Source: Rhytidiadelphus loreus (taxonomy: Eukaryota > Streptophyta > Bryopsida > Hypnales > Hylocomiaceae). Taken from it: 64,000 bases of DNA. The notes beneath the pieces are model-generated. The model was not told the DNA's origin. It did no database searches and saw only the letters and a list, made by a program, of their open reading frames with translations. A program made the translations under genes and the position numbers. Below, piece after piece: positions 1 to 13,976 of this stretch. How positions within the stretch are numbered: position 1 is the stretch's first letter; the number at the start of each line of letters is the position of its first letter. The stretch spans positions 61,647,093 to 61,711,092 of the forward strand of contig OX344763.1 in assembly GCA_947034895.1 (NCBI GenBank), given 5' to 3'.

Positions 1-2712
1 AACCTTGTGCTGTACTTTCATGCCCAAGAAAATTGGACCTCATGAAATTCACCTAGAGAATAATGTGCAAGCATGTGGTGCAAGTTGCAATTCTTCTTGA
101 ATCCAAATATCCAAAAAAATATTCATTGGGTGGTAACATTGAATGCCTTGAATGTTAAACTAGAAATTGATGCACGAACCTTGAGCTGTACTTTCATATC
201 CAAGAAAATTGGACCTCATGAAATTCACCTAAAGAATAATGTGCAAGCATGTGGTGCAAGTTGTAATTCTTCTTCAATCCAGATATCCAAAAAAATATTC
301 ATTTGTTGGTAACATTGAATGCCTTGAATGTTAAACTAGAAATTGGTGCACGAACCTTGTGCTGTACTTTCATGCCCAAGAAAATTGGACCTCATGAAAT
401 TCACCTAGAGAATAATGTGCAAGCATGTGGTGCAAGTTGCAATTCTTCTTCAATCCAAATATCCAAGAAAATATTCATTTGGTGGTAACATTGAATGCCT
501 TGAATGTTAAACTAGAAAATAATGCACGAACCTTGTGCTGTACTTTCATTTCCAAGAAAATTGGACCTCATGAAATTCAACTAGAGAATAATGTGCAAGC
601 ATGTGGTGCAAGTTGCAATTCTTCTTCAATCCAAATATCCAAGAAAATATTCATTTGGTGGTAACATTGGATGCCTTGAATGTTAAACTAGAAATTGATG
701 CACGAACCTTGTGCTGTAGTTTCATGTCCAATAAAATTGGACCTCATGAAATTCACCTAAAGAATAATGTGCAAGCATGTGGTGCAAGTTGCAATTCTTC
801 TTGCATCCAGTTATCCAAAAAATTATTCATTTGGTGGTAACATTGAATGCCTTGAATGTTAAACTAGAAATTGATGCACGAACCTTGAGCTGTACTTTCA
901 TATCCAAGAAAATTGGACCTCATGAAATTCACCTAAAGAATAATGTGCAAGCATGTGGTGCAAGTTGCAATTCTTCTTGAATCCAAATATCCAAGAAAAT
1001 ATTCATTGGGTGGTAACATTGGATGCCTTGAATGTTAAACTAGAAATTGATGCACGAACCTTGAGCTGTACTTTCATATCCAAGAAAATTGGACCTCATG
1101 AAATTCACCTAAAGAATAATGTGCAAGCATGTGGTGCAAGTTGCAATTCTTCTTCAATCCAAATATCCAAAAAAATATTCATTTGTTGGTAACATTGAAT
1201 GCCTTGAATGTTAAACTAGAAATTGGTGCACGAACCTTGTGCTGTACTTTCATGCCCAAGAAAATTGGACCTCATGAAATTCACCTAGAGAATAATGTGC
1301 AAGCATGTGGTGCAAGTTGCAATTCTTCTTGAATCCAAATATCCAAAAAAATATTCATTGGGTGGTAACATTGAATGCCTTGAATGTTAAACTAGAAATT
1401 GATGCACGAACCTTGAGCTGTACTTTCATATCCAAGAAAATTGGACCTCATGAAATTCACCTAAAGAATAATGTGCAAGCATGTGGTGCAAGTTGCAATT
1501 CTTCTTCAATCCAGATATCCAAAAAAATATTCATTTGTTGGTAACATTGAATGCCTTGAATGTTAAACTAGAAATTGGTGCACGAACCTTGTGCTGTACT
1601 TTCATGTCCAAGAAAATTGGACCTCATGAAATTCACCTAAAGAATAATGTGCAAGCATGTGGTGCAAGTTGCAATTCTTCTTCAATCCAAATATCCAAAA
1701 AAATATTCATTTGGTGGTAACATTGAATGCCTTGAATGTTAAACTAGAAATTGATGCACGAACCTTGTGCTGTACTTTCAAGTCCAAGAAAATTGGACTT
1801 CATGATATTCACCTAGAGAATAATGTGCAAGCATGTGGTGCAAGTTGCAATTCTTCTTGAATCCAAATATCCAAGAAAATATTCATTGGGTGGTAACATT
1901 GGATGCCTTGAATGTTAAACTAGAAATTGATGCACGAACCTTGAGCTGTACTTTCATATCCAAGAAAATTGGACCTCATGAAATTCACCTAAAGAATAAT
2001 GTGCAAGCATGTGGTGCAAGTTGCAATTCTTCTTCAATCCAAATATCCAAAAACATATTCATTTGTTGGTAACATTGAATGCCTTGAATGTTAAACTAGA
2101 AATTGGTGCACGAACCTTGTGCTGTACTTTCATGCCCAAGAAAATTGGACCTCATGAAATTCACCTAAAGAATAATGTGCAAGCATGTGGTGCAAGTTGC
2201 AATTCTTCTTGAATCCAAATATCCAAAAAAATATTCATTTGTTGGTAACATTGAATGCCTTGAATGTTAAACTAGAAATTGGTGCACGAACCTTGTGCTG
2301 TACTTTCATGCCCAAGAAAATTGGACCTCATGAAATTCACCTAGAGAATAATGTGCAAGCATGTGGTGCAAGTTGCAATTCTTCTTGAATCCAAATATCC
2401 AAAAAAATATTCATTTGGTGGTGACATTGAATGCCTTGAATGTTAAACTAGAAATTGGTGCACGAACCTTGTGCTGTACTTTCATGCCCAAGAAAATTGG
2501 ACCTCATGAAATTCACCTAGAGAATAATGTGCAAGCATGTGGTGCAAGTTGCAATTCTTCTTGAATCCAAATATCCAAAAAAATATTCATTTGGTGGTGA
2601 CATTGAATGCCTTGAATGTTAAACTAGAAATTGATGCACGAACCTTGTGCTGTACTTTCATGTCCAAGAAAATTGGACCTCATGAAATTCACCTAGAGAA
2701 TAATGTGCAAGC
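1..2712 (+). repeat. Domain I: edge-specific monomer subtypes
   Basis: The leftmost 15 complete units use subtypes not seen elsewhere. TTGAGCTGT with CATATCC occurs in the units starting at 73, 777, 953, 1305 and 1833 and nowhere later. Four of these (all but 777) are followed by a partner with ATTTGTTGG, ATTGGTGCACG and usually CATGCCC (249, 1129, 1481, 2009). This makes a loose dimer repeated at irregular spacing (units 73 and 1305 are 7 units apart; 953 and 1833 are 5 apart). The unit at 425 has the unusual GAAAATAATGC, which recurs only at 57,979. Units 2009 to 2537 grade into domain II types. This may be an older or separately amplified part of the array, but the sequence beyond the left edge is unknown. 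Confidence 0.75.
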
Positions 2713-5176
2713 ATGTGGTGCAAGTTGCAATTCTTCTTGAATCCAAATATCCAAAAAAATATTCATTTGGTGGTAACATTGGATGCCTTGAATGTCAAAC
2801 TAGAAATTGATGCACGAACCTTGTGCTGTACTTTCATGTCCAAGAAAATTGGACCTCATGAAATTCACCTAAAGAATAATGTGCAAGCATTTGGTTCAAG
2901 TTGCAATTCTTCTTCAAACCAATTATCCAAAAAAATATTCATTGGGTGGTAACATTGAATGCCTTGAATGTTAAACTAGAAATTGATGCACGAACCTTGT
3001 GCTGTACTTTCATGTCCAAGAAAATTGGACCTCATGAAATTCACCTAGAGAATAATGTGCAAGCATGTGGTGCAAGTTGCAATTCTTCTTGCATCCAGTT
3101 ACCCAAAAAAATATTCATTTGGTGGTAACATTGAATGCCTTGAATGTTAAACTAGAAATTGATGCACGAACCTTGTGCTGTACTTTCATGTCCAAGAAAA
3201 TTGGACCTCATGAAATTCACCTAGAGAATAATGTGCAAGCATGTGGTGCAAGTTGCAATTCTTCTTGAATCCAAATATCCAAAAAAATATTCATTGGGTG
3301 GTGACATTGAATGCCTTGAATGTTAAACTAGAAATTGATGCACGAACCTTGTGCTGTACTTTCAAGTCCAAGAAAATTGGACTTCATGAAATTCACCTAG
3401 AGAATAATGTGCAAGCATGTGGTGCAAGTTGCAATTCTTCTTGCATCCAGTTATCCAAAAAAATATTCATTTGGTGGTAACATTGAATGCCTTGAATGTT
3501 AAACTAGAAATTGATGCACGAACCTTGTGCTGTACTTTCATGTCCAAGAAAATTGGACCTCATGAAATTCACGTAAAGAATAATGTGCAAGCATGTGGTG
3601 CAAGTTGCAATTCTTCTTGCATCCAGTTACCCAAAAAAATATTCATTTGGTGGTAACATTGAATGCCTTGAATGTTAAACTAGAAATTGATGCACGAACC
3701 TTGTGCTGTACTTTCATGTCCAAGAAAATTGGACCTCATGAAATTCACCTAGAGAATAATGTGCAAGCATGTGGTGCAAGTTGCAATTCTTCTTGAATCC
3801 AAATATCCAAAAAAATATTCATTGGGTGGTAACATTGAATGCCTTGAATGTTAAACTAGAAATTGATGCACGAACCTTGTGCTGTACTTTCATGTCCAAG
3901 AAAATTGGACTTCATGAAATTCACCTAAACAATAATGTGCAAGCATGTGGTGCAAGTTGCAATTCTTCTTCAATCCAAATATCCAAAAAAATATTCATTT
4001 GGTGGTGACATTGAATGCCTTGAATGTTAAACTAGAAATTGATGCACGAACCTTGTGCTGTACTTTCAAGTCCAAGAAAATTGGACTTCATGAAATTCAC
4101 CTAGAGAATAATGTGCAAGCATGTGGTGCAAGTTGCAATTCTTCTTGCATCCAGTTATCCAAAAAAATATTCATTGGGTGGTAACATTGAATGCCTTGAA
4201 TGTTAAACTAGAAATTGATGCACGAACCTTGTGCTGTACTTTCATGTCCAAGAAAATTGGACTTCATGAAATTCACCTAAACAATAATGTGCAAGCATGT
4301 GGTGCAAGTTGCAATTCTTCTTCAATCCAAATATCCAAAAAAATATTCATTTGGTGGTGACATTGAATGCCTTGAATGTTAAACTAGAAATTGATGCACG
4401 AACCTTGTGCTGTACTTTCATGTCCAAGAAAATTGGACCTCATGAAATTCACCTAGAGAATAATGTGCAAGCATGTGGTGCAAGTTGCAATTCTTCTTGA
4501 ATCCAAATATCCAAAAAAATATTCATTTGGTGGTAACATTGAATGCCTTGAATGTTAAACTAGAAATTGATGCACGAACCTTGTGCTGTACTTTCATGTC
4601 CAAGAAAATTGGACCTCATGAAATTCACCTAAAGAATAATGTGCAAGCATGTGGTGCAAGTTGCAATTCTTCTTGAATCCAAATATCCAAAAAAATATTC
4701 ATTTGGTGGTAACATTGAATGCCTTGAATGTTAAACTAGAAATTGATGCACGAACCTTGTGCTGTACTTTCATGTCCAAGAAAATTGGACTTCATGAAAT
4801 TCACCTAGAGAATAATGTGCAAGCATGTGGTGCAAGTTGCAATTCTTCTTGCATCCAGTTATCCAAAAAAATATTCATTTGGTGGTAACATTGAATGCCT
4901 TGAATGTTAAACTAGAAATTGATGCACGAACCTTGTGCTGTACTTTCATGTCCAAGAAAATTGGACATCATGAAATTCACCTAAACAATAATGTGCAAGC
5001 ATGTGGTGCAAGTTGCAATTCTTCTTCAATCCAAATATCCAAAAAAATATTCATTTGGTGGTGACATTGAATGCCTTGAATGTTAAACTAGAAATTGATG
5101 CACGAACCTTGTGCTGTACTTTCATGTCCAAGAAAATTGGACCTCATGAAATTCACCTAGAGAATAATGTGCAAGC
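2713..5176 (+). repeat. HOR unit 1, 14 monomers
   Basis: This block runs from the first marker monomer to the next. Here the marker has the full A7 tract, whereas later markers have AAGAAAAT. The units from 3,593 to about 4,648 recur in the same order 1,936 bp (11 monomers) downstream in HOR unit 2. The opening units at 2901, 3065 and 3241 match those of HOR unit 4 (9589, 9753, 9929). The unit at 4825 carries the rare GGACATCAT, found again only in the unit at 7993. Confidence 0.8.
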
Positions 5177-7464
5177 ATGTGGTGCAAGTTGCAATTCTTC
5201 TTGAATCCAAATATCCAAGAAAATATTCATTTGGTGGTAACATTGGATGCCTTGAATGTCAAACTAGAAATTGATGCACGAACCTTGTGCTGTACTTTCA
5301 TGTCCAAGAAAATTGGACCTCATGAAATTCACCTAAAGAATAATGTGCAAGCATTTGGTTCAAGTTGCAATTCTTCTTCAAACCAATTATCCAAAAAAAT
5401 ATTCATTGGGTGGTAACATTGAATGCCTTGAATGTTAAACTAGAAATTGATGCACGAACCTTGTGCTGTACTTTCATGTCCAAGAAAATTGGACCTCATG
5501 AAATTCACGTAAAGAATAATGTGCAAGCATGTGGTGCAAGTTGCAATTCTTCTTGCATCCAGTTACCCAAAAAAATATTCATTTGGTGGTAACATTGAAT
5601 GCCTTGAATGTTAAACTAGAAATTGATGCACGAACCTTGTGCTGTACTTTCATGTCCAAGAAAATTGGACCTCATGAAATTCACCTAGAGAATAATGTGC
5701 AAGCATGTGGTGCAAGTTGCAATTCTTCTTGAATCCAAATATCCAAAAAAATATTCATTGGGTGGTAACATTGAATGCCTTGAATGTTAAACTAGAAATT
5801 GATGCACGAACCTTGTGCTGTACTTTCATGTCCAAGAAAATTGGACTTCATGAAATTCACCTAAACAATAATGTGCAAGCATGTGGTGCAAGTTGCAATT
5901 CTTCTTCAATCCAAATATCCAAAAAAATATTCATTTGGTGGTGACATTGAATGCCTTGAATGTTAAACTAGAAATTGATGCACGAACCTTGTGCTGTACT
6001 TTCAAGTCCAAGAAAATTGGACTTCATGAAATTCACCTAGAGAATAATGTGCAAGCATGTGGTGCAAGTTGCAATTCTTCTTGCATCCAGTTATCCAAAA
6101 AAATATTCATTGGGTGGTAACATTGAATGCCTTGAATGTTAAACTAGAAATTGATGCACGAACCTTGTGCTGTACTTTCATGTCCAAGAAAATTGGACTT
6201 CATGAAATTCACCTAAACAATAATGTGCAAGCATGTGGTGCAAGTTGCAATTCTTCTTCAATCCAAATATCCAAAAAAATATTCATTTGGTGGTGACATT
6301 GAATGCCTTGAATGTTAAACTAGAAATTGATGCACGAACCTTGTGCTGTACTTTCATGTCCAAGAAAATTGGACCTCATGAAATTCACCTAGAGAATAAT
6401 GTGCAAGCATGTGGTGCAAGTTGCAATTCTTCTTGAATCCAAATATCCAAAAAAATATTCATTTGGTGGTAACATTGAATGCCTTGAATGTTAAACTAGA
6501 AATTGATGCACGAACCTTGTGCTGTACTTTCATGTCCAAGAAAATTGGACCTCATGAAATTCACCTAAAGAATAATGTGCAAGCATGTGGTGCAAGTTGC
6601 AATTCTTCTTGAATCCAAATATCCAAAAAAATATTCATTTGGTGGTAACATTGAATGCCTTGAATGTTAAACTAGAAATTGATGCACGAACCTTGTGCTG
6701 TACTTTCAAGTCCAAGAAAATTGGACTTCATGAAATTCACCTAGAGAATAATGTGCAAGCATGTGGTGCAAGTTGCAATTCTTCTTGCATCCAGTTATCC
6801 AAAAAAATATTCATTTGGTGGTAACATTGAATGCCTTGAATGTTAAACTAGAAATTGATGCACGAACCTTGTGCTGTACTTTCATGTCCAAGAAAATTGG
6901 ACTTCATGAAATTCACCTAAACAATAATGTGCAAGCATGTGGTGCAAGTTGCAATTCTTCTTCAATCCAAATATCCAAAAAAATATTCATTTGGTGGTGA
7001 CATTGAATGCCTTGAATGTTAAACTAGAAATTGATGCACGAACCTTGTGCTGTACTTTCAAGTCCAAGAAAATTGGACCTCATGAAATTCACCTAGAGAA
7101 TAATGTGCAAGCATGTGGTGCAAGTTGCAATTCTTCTTGCATCCAGTTATCCAAAAAAATATTCATTGGGTGGTAACATTGAATGCCTTGAATGCTAAAC
7201 TAGAAATTGATGCACGAACCTTGTGCTGTACTTTCATGTCCAAGAAAATTGGACTTCATGAAATTCACCTAAACAATAATGTGCAAGCATGTGGTGCAAG
7301 TTGCAATTCTTCTTCAATCCAAATATCCAAAAAAATATTCATTTGGTGGTGACATTGAATGCCTTGAATGTTAAACTAGAAATTGATGCACGAACCTTGT
7401 GCTGTACTTTCATGTCCAAGAAAATTGGACCTCATGAAATTCACCTAGAGAATAATGTGCAAGC
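5177..7464 (+). repeat. HOR unit 2, 13 monomers
   Basis: The first nine or so units recur in order in HOR unit 3, offset by 2,288 bp. Differences seen include GGACTTCAT versus GGACATCAT in the units at 5705 and 7993. The unit at 5353 has the ACGTAAAG variant, shared with 3417 and 7641. The unit at 7113 carries TGCTAAAC in place of TGTTAAAC, a change otherwise seen only at 26825 and 29465. Confidence 0.8.
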
Positions 7465-9400
7465 ATGTGGTGCAAGTTGCAATTCTTCTTGAATCCAAAT
7501 ATCCAAGAAAATATTCATTTGGTGGTAACATTGGATGCCTTGAATGTCAAACTAGAAATTGATGCACGAACCTTGTGCTGTACTTTCATGTCCAAGAAAA
7601 TTGGACCTCATGAAATTCACCTAAAGAATAATGTGCAAGCATTTGGTTCAAGTTGCAATTCTTCTTCAAACCAATTATCCAAAAAAATATTCATTGGGTG
7701 GTAACATTGAATGCCTTGAATGTTAAACTAGAAATTGATGCACGAACCTTGTGCTGTACTTTCATGTCCAAGAAAATTGGACCTCATGAAATTCACGTAA
7801 AGAATAATGTGCAAGCATGTGGTGCAAGTTGCAATTCTTCTTGCATCCAGTTACCCAAAAAAATATTCATTTGGTGGTAACATTGAATGCCTTGAATGTT
7901 AAACTAGAAATTGATGCACGAACCTTGTGCTGTACTTTCATGTCCAAGAAAATTGGACCTCATGAAATTCACCTAGAGAATAATGTGCAAGCATGTGGTG
8001 CAAGTTGCAATTCTTCTTGAATCCAAATATCCAAAAAAATATTCATTGGGTGGTAACATTGAATGCCTTGAATGTTAAACTAGAAATTGATGCACGAACC
8101 TTGTGCTGTACTTTCATGTCCAAGAAAATTGGACATCATGAAATTCACCTAAACAATAATGTGCAAGCATGTGGTGCAAGTTGCAATTCTTCTTCAATCC
8201 AAATATCCAAAAAAATATTCATTTGGTGGTGACATTGAATGCCTTGAATGTTAAACTAGAAATTGATGCACGAACCTTGTGCTGTACTTTCAAGTCCAAG
8301 AAAATTGGACTTCATGAAATTCACCTAGAGAATAATGTGCAAGCATGTGGTGCAAGTTGCAATTCTTCTTGCATCCAGTTATCCAAAAAAATATTCATTG
8401 GGTGGTAACATTGAATGCCTTGAATGTTAAACTAGAAATTGATGCACGAACCTTGTGCTGTACTTTCATGTCCAAGAAAATTGGACTTCATGAAATTCAC
8501 CTAAACAATAATGTGCAAGCATGTGGTGCAAGTTGCAATTCTTCTTCAATCCAAATATCCAAAAAAATATTCATTTGGTGGTAACATTGAATGCCTTGAA
8601 TGTTAAACTAGAAATTGATGCACGAACCTTGTGCTGTACTTTCATGTCCAAGAAAATTGGACCTCATGAAATTCACCTAGAGAATAATGTGCAAGCATGT
8701 GGTGCAAGTTGCAATTCTTCTTGAATCCAAATATCCAAAAAAATATTCATTTGGTGGTAACATTGAATGCCTTGAATGTTAAACTAGAAATTGATGCACG
8801 AACCTTGTGCTGTACTTTCATGTCCAAGAAAATTGGACCTCATGAAATTCACCTAAAGAATAATGTGCAAGCATGTGGTGCAAGTTGCAATTCTTCTTGA
8901 ATCCAAATATCCAAAAAAATATTCATTTGGTGGTAACATTGAATGCCTTGAATGTTAAACTAGAAATTGATGCACGAACCTTGTGCTGTACTTTCAAGTC
9001 CAAGAAAATTGGACTTCATGAAATTCACCTAGAGAATAATGTGCAAGCATGTGGTGCAAGTTGCAATTCTTCTTGCATCCAGTTATCCAAAAAAATATTC
9101 ATTTGGTGGTAACATTGAATGCCTTGAATGTTAAACTAGAAATTGATGCACGAACCTTGTGCTGTACTTTCATGTCCAAGAAAATTGGACTTCATGAAAT
9201 TCACCTAAACAATAATGTGCAAGCATGTGGTGCAAGTTGCAATTCTTCTTCAATCCAAATATCCAAAAAAATATTCATTTGGTGGTGACATTGAATGCCT
9301 TGAATGTTAAACTAGAAATTGATGCACGAACCTTGTGCTGTACTTTCATGTCCAAGAAAATTGGACCTCATGAAATTCACCTAGAGAATAATGTGCAAGC
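7465..9400 (+). repeat. HOR unit 3, 11 monomers
   Basis: This unit is HOR unit 2 shortened by two monomers: it lacks counterparts of the 6937/7113 pair. The loss of a whole number of monomers fits unequal crossing-over. Its last unit is followed directly by the next marker at 9,401. Confidence 0.8.
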
Positions 9401-11160
9401 ATGTGGTGCAAGTTGCAATTCTTCTTGAATCCAAATATCCAAGAAAATATTCATTTGGTGGTAACATTGGATGCCTTGAATGTCAAACTAGAAATTGATG
9501 CACGAACCTTGTGCTGTACTTTCATGTCCAAGAAAATTGGACCTCATGAAATTCACCTAAAGAATAATGTGCAAGCATTTGGTTCAAGTTGCAATTCTTC
9601 TTCAAACCAATTATCCAAAAAAATATTCATTGGGTGGTAACATTGAATGCCTTGAATGTTAAACTAGAAATTGATGCACGAACCTTGTGCTGTACTTTCA
9701 TGTCCAAGAAAATTGGACCTCATGAAATTCACCTAGAGAATAATGTGCAAGCATGTGGTGCAAGTTGCAATTCTTCTTGCATCCAGTTACCCAAAAAAAT
9801 ATTCATTTGGTGGTAACATTGAATGCCTTGAATGTTAAACTAGAAATTGATGCACGAACCTTGTGCTGTACTTTCATGTCCAAGAAAATTGGACCTCATG
9901 AAATTCACCTAGAGAATAATGTGCAAGCATGTGGTGCAAGTTGCAATTCTTCTTGAATCCAAATATCCAAAAAAATATTCATTGGGTGGTGACATTGAAT
10001 GCCTTGAATGTTAAACTAGAAATTGATGCACGAACCTTGTGCTGTACTTTCAAGTCCAAGAAAATTGGACTTCATGAAATTCACCTAGAGAATAATGTGC
10101 AAGCATGTGGTGCAAGTTGCAATTCTTCTTGCATCCAGTTATCCAAAAAAATATTCATTTGGTGGTAACATTGAATGCCTTGAATGTTAAACTAGAAATT
10201 GATGCACGAACCTTGTGCTGTACTTTCATGTCCAAGAAAATTGGACTTCATGAAATTCACCTAAACAATAATGTGCAAGCATGTGGTGCAAGTTGCAATT
10301 CTTCTTCAATCCAAATATCCAAAAAAATATTCATTTGGTGGTGACATTGAATGCCTTGAATGTTAAACTAGAAATTGATGCACGAACCTTGTGCTGTACT
10401 TTCATGTCCAAGAAAATTGGACCTCATGAAATTCACCTAGAGAATAATGTGCAAGCATGTGGTGCAAGTTGCAATTCTTCTTGAATCCAAATATCCAAAA
10501 AAATATTCATTTGGTGGTAACATTGAATGCCTTGAATGTTAAACTAGAAATTGATGCACGAACCTTGTGCTGTACTTTCATGTCCAAGAAAATTGGACCT
10601 CATGAAATTCACCTAAAGAATAATGTGCAAGCATGTGGTGCAAGTTGCAATTCTTCTTGAATCCAAATATCCAAAAAAATATTCATTTGGTGGTAACATT
10701 GAATGCCTTGAATGTTAAACTAGAAATTGATGCACGAACCTTGTGCTGTACTTTCAAGTCCAAGAAAATTGGACTTCATGAAATTCACCTAGAGAATAAT
10801 GTGCAAGCATGTGGTGCAAGTTGCAATTCTTCTTGCATCCAGTTATCCAAAAAAATATTCATTGGGTGGTAACATTGAATGCCTTGAATGTTAAACTAGA
10901 AATTGATGCACGAACCTTGTGCTGTACTTTCATGTCCAAGAAAATTGGACTTCATGAAATTCACCTAAACAATAATGTGCAAGCATGTGGTGCAAGTTGC
11001 AATTCTTCTTCAATCCAAATATCGAAAAAAATATTCATTTGGTGGTGACATTGAATGCCTTGAATGTTAAACTAGAAATTGATGCACGAACCTTGTGCTG
11101 TACTTTCATGTCCAAGAAAATTGGACCTCATGAAATTCACCTAGAGAATAATGTGCAAGC
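9401..11160 (+). repeat. HOR unit 4, 10 monomers
   Basis: This is a mosaic. The first four units match the start of HOR unit 1, and the units from 10,281 onward match the later part of HOR unit 3. The unit at 10985 has ATATCGAAAAAAAT, an A-tract edge variant otherwise seen only in domain III and later (34,393 onward). Confidence 0.8.
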
Positions 11161-13096
11161 ATGTGGTGCAAGTTGCAATTCTTCTTGAATCCAAATATCC
11201 AAGAAAATATTCATTTGGTGGTAACATTGGATGCCTTGAATGTCAAACTAGAAATTGATGCACGAACCTTGTGCTGTACTTTCATGTCCAAGAAAATTGG
11301 ACCTCATGAAATTCACCTAAAGAATAATGTACAAGCATTTGGTTCAAGTTGCAATTCTTCTTCAAACCAATTATCCAAAAAAATATTCATTGGGTGGTAA
11401 CATTGAATGCCTTGAATGTTAAACTAGAAATTGATGCACGAACCTTGTGCTGTACTTTCATGTCCAAGAAAATTGGACCTCATGAAATTCACCTAGAGAA
11501 TAATGTGCAAGCATGTGGTGCAAGTTGCAATTCTTCTTGCATCCAGTTACCCAAAAAAATATTCATTTGGTGGTAACATTGAATGCCTTGAATGTTAAAC
11601 TAGAAATTGATGCACGAACCTTGTGCTGTACTTTCATGTCCAAGAAAATTGGACCTCATGAAATTCACCTAGAGAATAATGTGCAAGCATGTGGTGCAAG
11701 TTGCAATTCTTCTTGAATCCAAATATCCAAAAAAATATTCATTGGGTGGTAACATTGAATGCCTTGAATGTTAAACTAGAAATTGATGCACGAACCTTGT
11801 GCTGTACTTTCATGTCCAAGAAAATTGGACTTCATGAAATTCACCTAAACAATAATGTGCAAGCATGTGGTGCAAGTTGCAATTCTTCTTCAATCCAAAT
11901 ATCCAAAAATATATTCATTTGGTGGTGACATTGAATGCCTTGAATGTTAAACTAGAAATTGATGCACGAACCTTGTGCTGTACTTTCAAGTCCAAGAAAA
12001 TTGGACTTCATGAAATTCACCTAGAGAATAATGTGCAAGCATGTGGTGCAAGTTGCAATTCTTCTTGCATCCAGTTATCCAAAAAAATATTCATTTGGTG
12101 GTAACATTGAATGCCTTGAATGTTAAACTAGAAATTGATGCACGAACCTTGTGCTGTACTTTCATGTCCAAGAAAATTGGACTTCATGAAATTCACCTAA
12201 ACAATAATGTGCAAGCATGTGGTGCAAGTTGCAATTCTTCTTCAATCCAAATATCCAAAAAAATATTCATTTGGTGGTGACATTGAATTCCTTGAATGTT
12301 AAACTAGAAATTGATGCACGAACCTTGTGCTGTACTTTCATGTCCAAGAAAATTGGACCTCATGAAATTCACCTAGAGAATAATGTGCAAGCATGTGGTG
12401 CAAGTTGCAATTCTTCTTGAATCCAAATATCCAAAAAAATATTCATTTGGTGGTAACATTGAATGCCTTGAATGTTAAACTAGAAATTGATGCACGAACC
12501 TTGTGCTGTACTTTCATGTCCAAGAAAATTGGACCTCATGAAATTCACCTAGAGAATAATGTGCAAGCATGTGGTGCAAGTTGCAATTCTTCTTGAATCC
12601 AAATATCCAAAAAAATATTCATTTGGTGGTAACATTGAATGCCTTGAATGTTAAACTAGAAATTGATGCACGAACCTTGTGCTGTACTTTCAAGTCCAAG
12701 AAAATTGGACTTCATGAAATTCACCTAGAGAATAATGTGCAAGCATGTGGTGCAAGTTGCAATTCTTCTTGCATCCAGTTATCCAAAAAAATATTCATTC
12801 GGTGGTAACATTGAATGCCTTGAATGTTAAACTAGAAATTGATGCACGAACCTTGTGCTGTACTTTCATGTCCAAGAAAATTGGACTTCATGAAATTCAC
12901 CTAAACAATAATGTGCAAGCATGTGGTGCAAGTTGCAATTCTTCTTCAATCCAAATATCCAAAAAAATATTCATTCGGTGGTGACATTGAATGCCTTGAA
13001 TGTTAAACTAGAAATTGATGCACGAACCTTGTGCTGTACTTTCATGTCCAAGAAAATTGGACCTCATGAAATTCACCTAGAGAATAATGTGCAAGC
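11161..13096 (+). repeat. HOR unit 5, 11 monomers
   Basis: The same 11-unit order recurs in HOR unit 7, 2,816 bp (16 monomers) downstream, including the uncommon CCAAAAATATATTC in the units at 11689 and 14505. Private changes show some divergence. GTACAAGCATTT occurs here and GTCCAAGCATTT in the copy. CATTGAATTCC near 12,285 occurs only here, and ATTCGG versus ATTTGG distinguishes the units near 12,800 and 15,616. Confidence 0.85.
12393..12568 (+). repeat. Representative consensus-like monomer
   Basis: This unit carries the commonest base at nearly every variable position and serves as a reference. In unit coordinates it contains: a perfect 11-bp dyad TGCAAGTTGCA at 7-17; the alternative block at 25-40; an A7 tract at 41-47 running into an AATATT palindrome at 46-51; a direct repeat of TTGAATG at 67-73 and 76-82; its only CpG at 103-104 in GCACGAACC; and an inverted repeat TCCAA/TTGGA with a 5-base loop at 127-141. 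GTGCAAG occurs at 169-175 and again at 6-12 of the next unit, so it straddles the unit junction. The near-invariant parts are the A tract and the GAAATTCAC stretch at 148-156. No known protein-binding box was recognised. Confidence 0.9.
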
Positions 13097-13976
13097 ATGT
13101 GGTGCAAGTTGCAATTCTTCTTGAATCCAAATATCCAAGAAAATATTCATTTGGTGGTAACATTGGATGCCTTGAATGTCAAACTAGAAATTGATGCACG
13201 AACCTTGTGCTGTACTTTCATGTCCAAGAAAATTGGACCTCATGAAATTCACCTAAAGAATAATGTGCAAGCATTTGGTTCATGTTGCAATTCTTCTTCA
13301 AACCAATTATCCAAAAAAATATTCATTGGGTGGTAACATTGAATGCCTTGAATGTTAAACTAGAAATTGATGCACGAACCTTGTGCTGTACTTTCATGTC
13401 CAAGAAAATTGGACCTCATGAAATTCACCTAAAGAATAATGTGCAAGCATGTGGTGCAAGTTGCAATTCTTCTTGAATCCAAATATCCAAAAAAATATTC
13501 ATTTGGTGGTAACATTGAATGCCTTGAATGTTAAACTAGAAATTGATGCACGAACCTTGTGCTGTACTTTCAAGTCCAAGAAAATTGGACTTCATGAAAT
13601 TCACCTAGAGAATAATGTGCAAGCATGTGGTGCAAGTTGCAATTCTTCTTGCATCCAGTTATCCAAAAAAATATTCATTTGGTGGTAACATTGAATGCCT
13701 TGAATGTTAAACTAGAAATTGATGCACGAACCTTGTGCTGTACTTTCATGTCCAAGAAAATTGGACTTCATGAAATTCACCTAAACAATAATGTGCAAGC
13801 ATGTGGTGCAAGTTGCAATTCTTCTTCAATCCAAATATCCAAAAAAATATTCATTTGGTGGTGACATTGAATGCCTTGAATGTTAAACTAGAAATTGATG
13901 CACGAACCTTGTGCTGTACTTTCATGTCCAAGAAAATTGGACCTCATGAAATTCACCTAGAGAATAATGTGCAAGC
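13097..13976 (+). repeat. HOR unit 6, 5 monomers (shortest)
   Basis: At only five monomers this is the shortest marker-to-marker interval. The marker has GGTTCATGTTGC instead of GGTTCAAGTTGC. The units from 13449 match 10633-type units of HOR unit 4, as if about six monomers had been removed from the middle of a longer unit. HOR units 5 and 6 together make the 16-monomer offset that separates the matching units 5 and 7. Confidence 0.8.

Noticed and set aside
12393..12568. CENP-B box in the unit.
   Set aside because: Checked the GGTTCGTGCATC sequence on the minus strand and the ATTCGGTGG variants. Neither satisfies the core pattern TTCG, four bases, A, two bases, CGGG.
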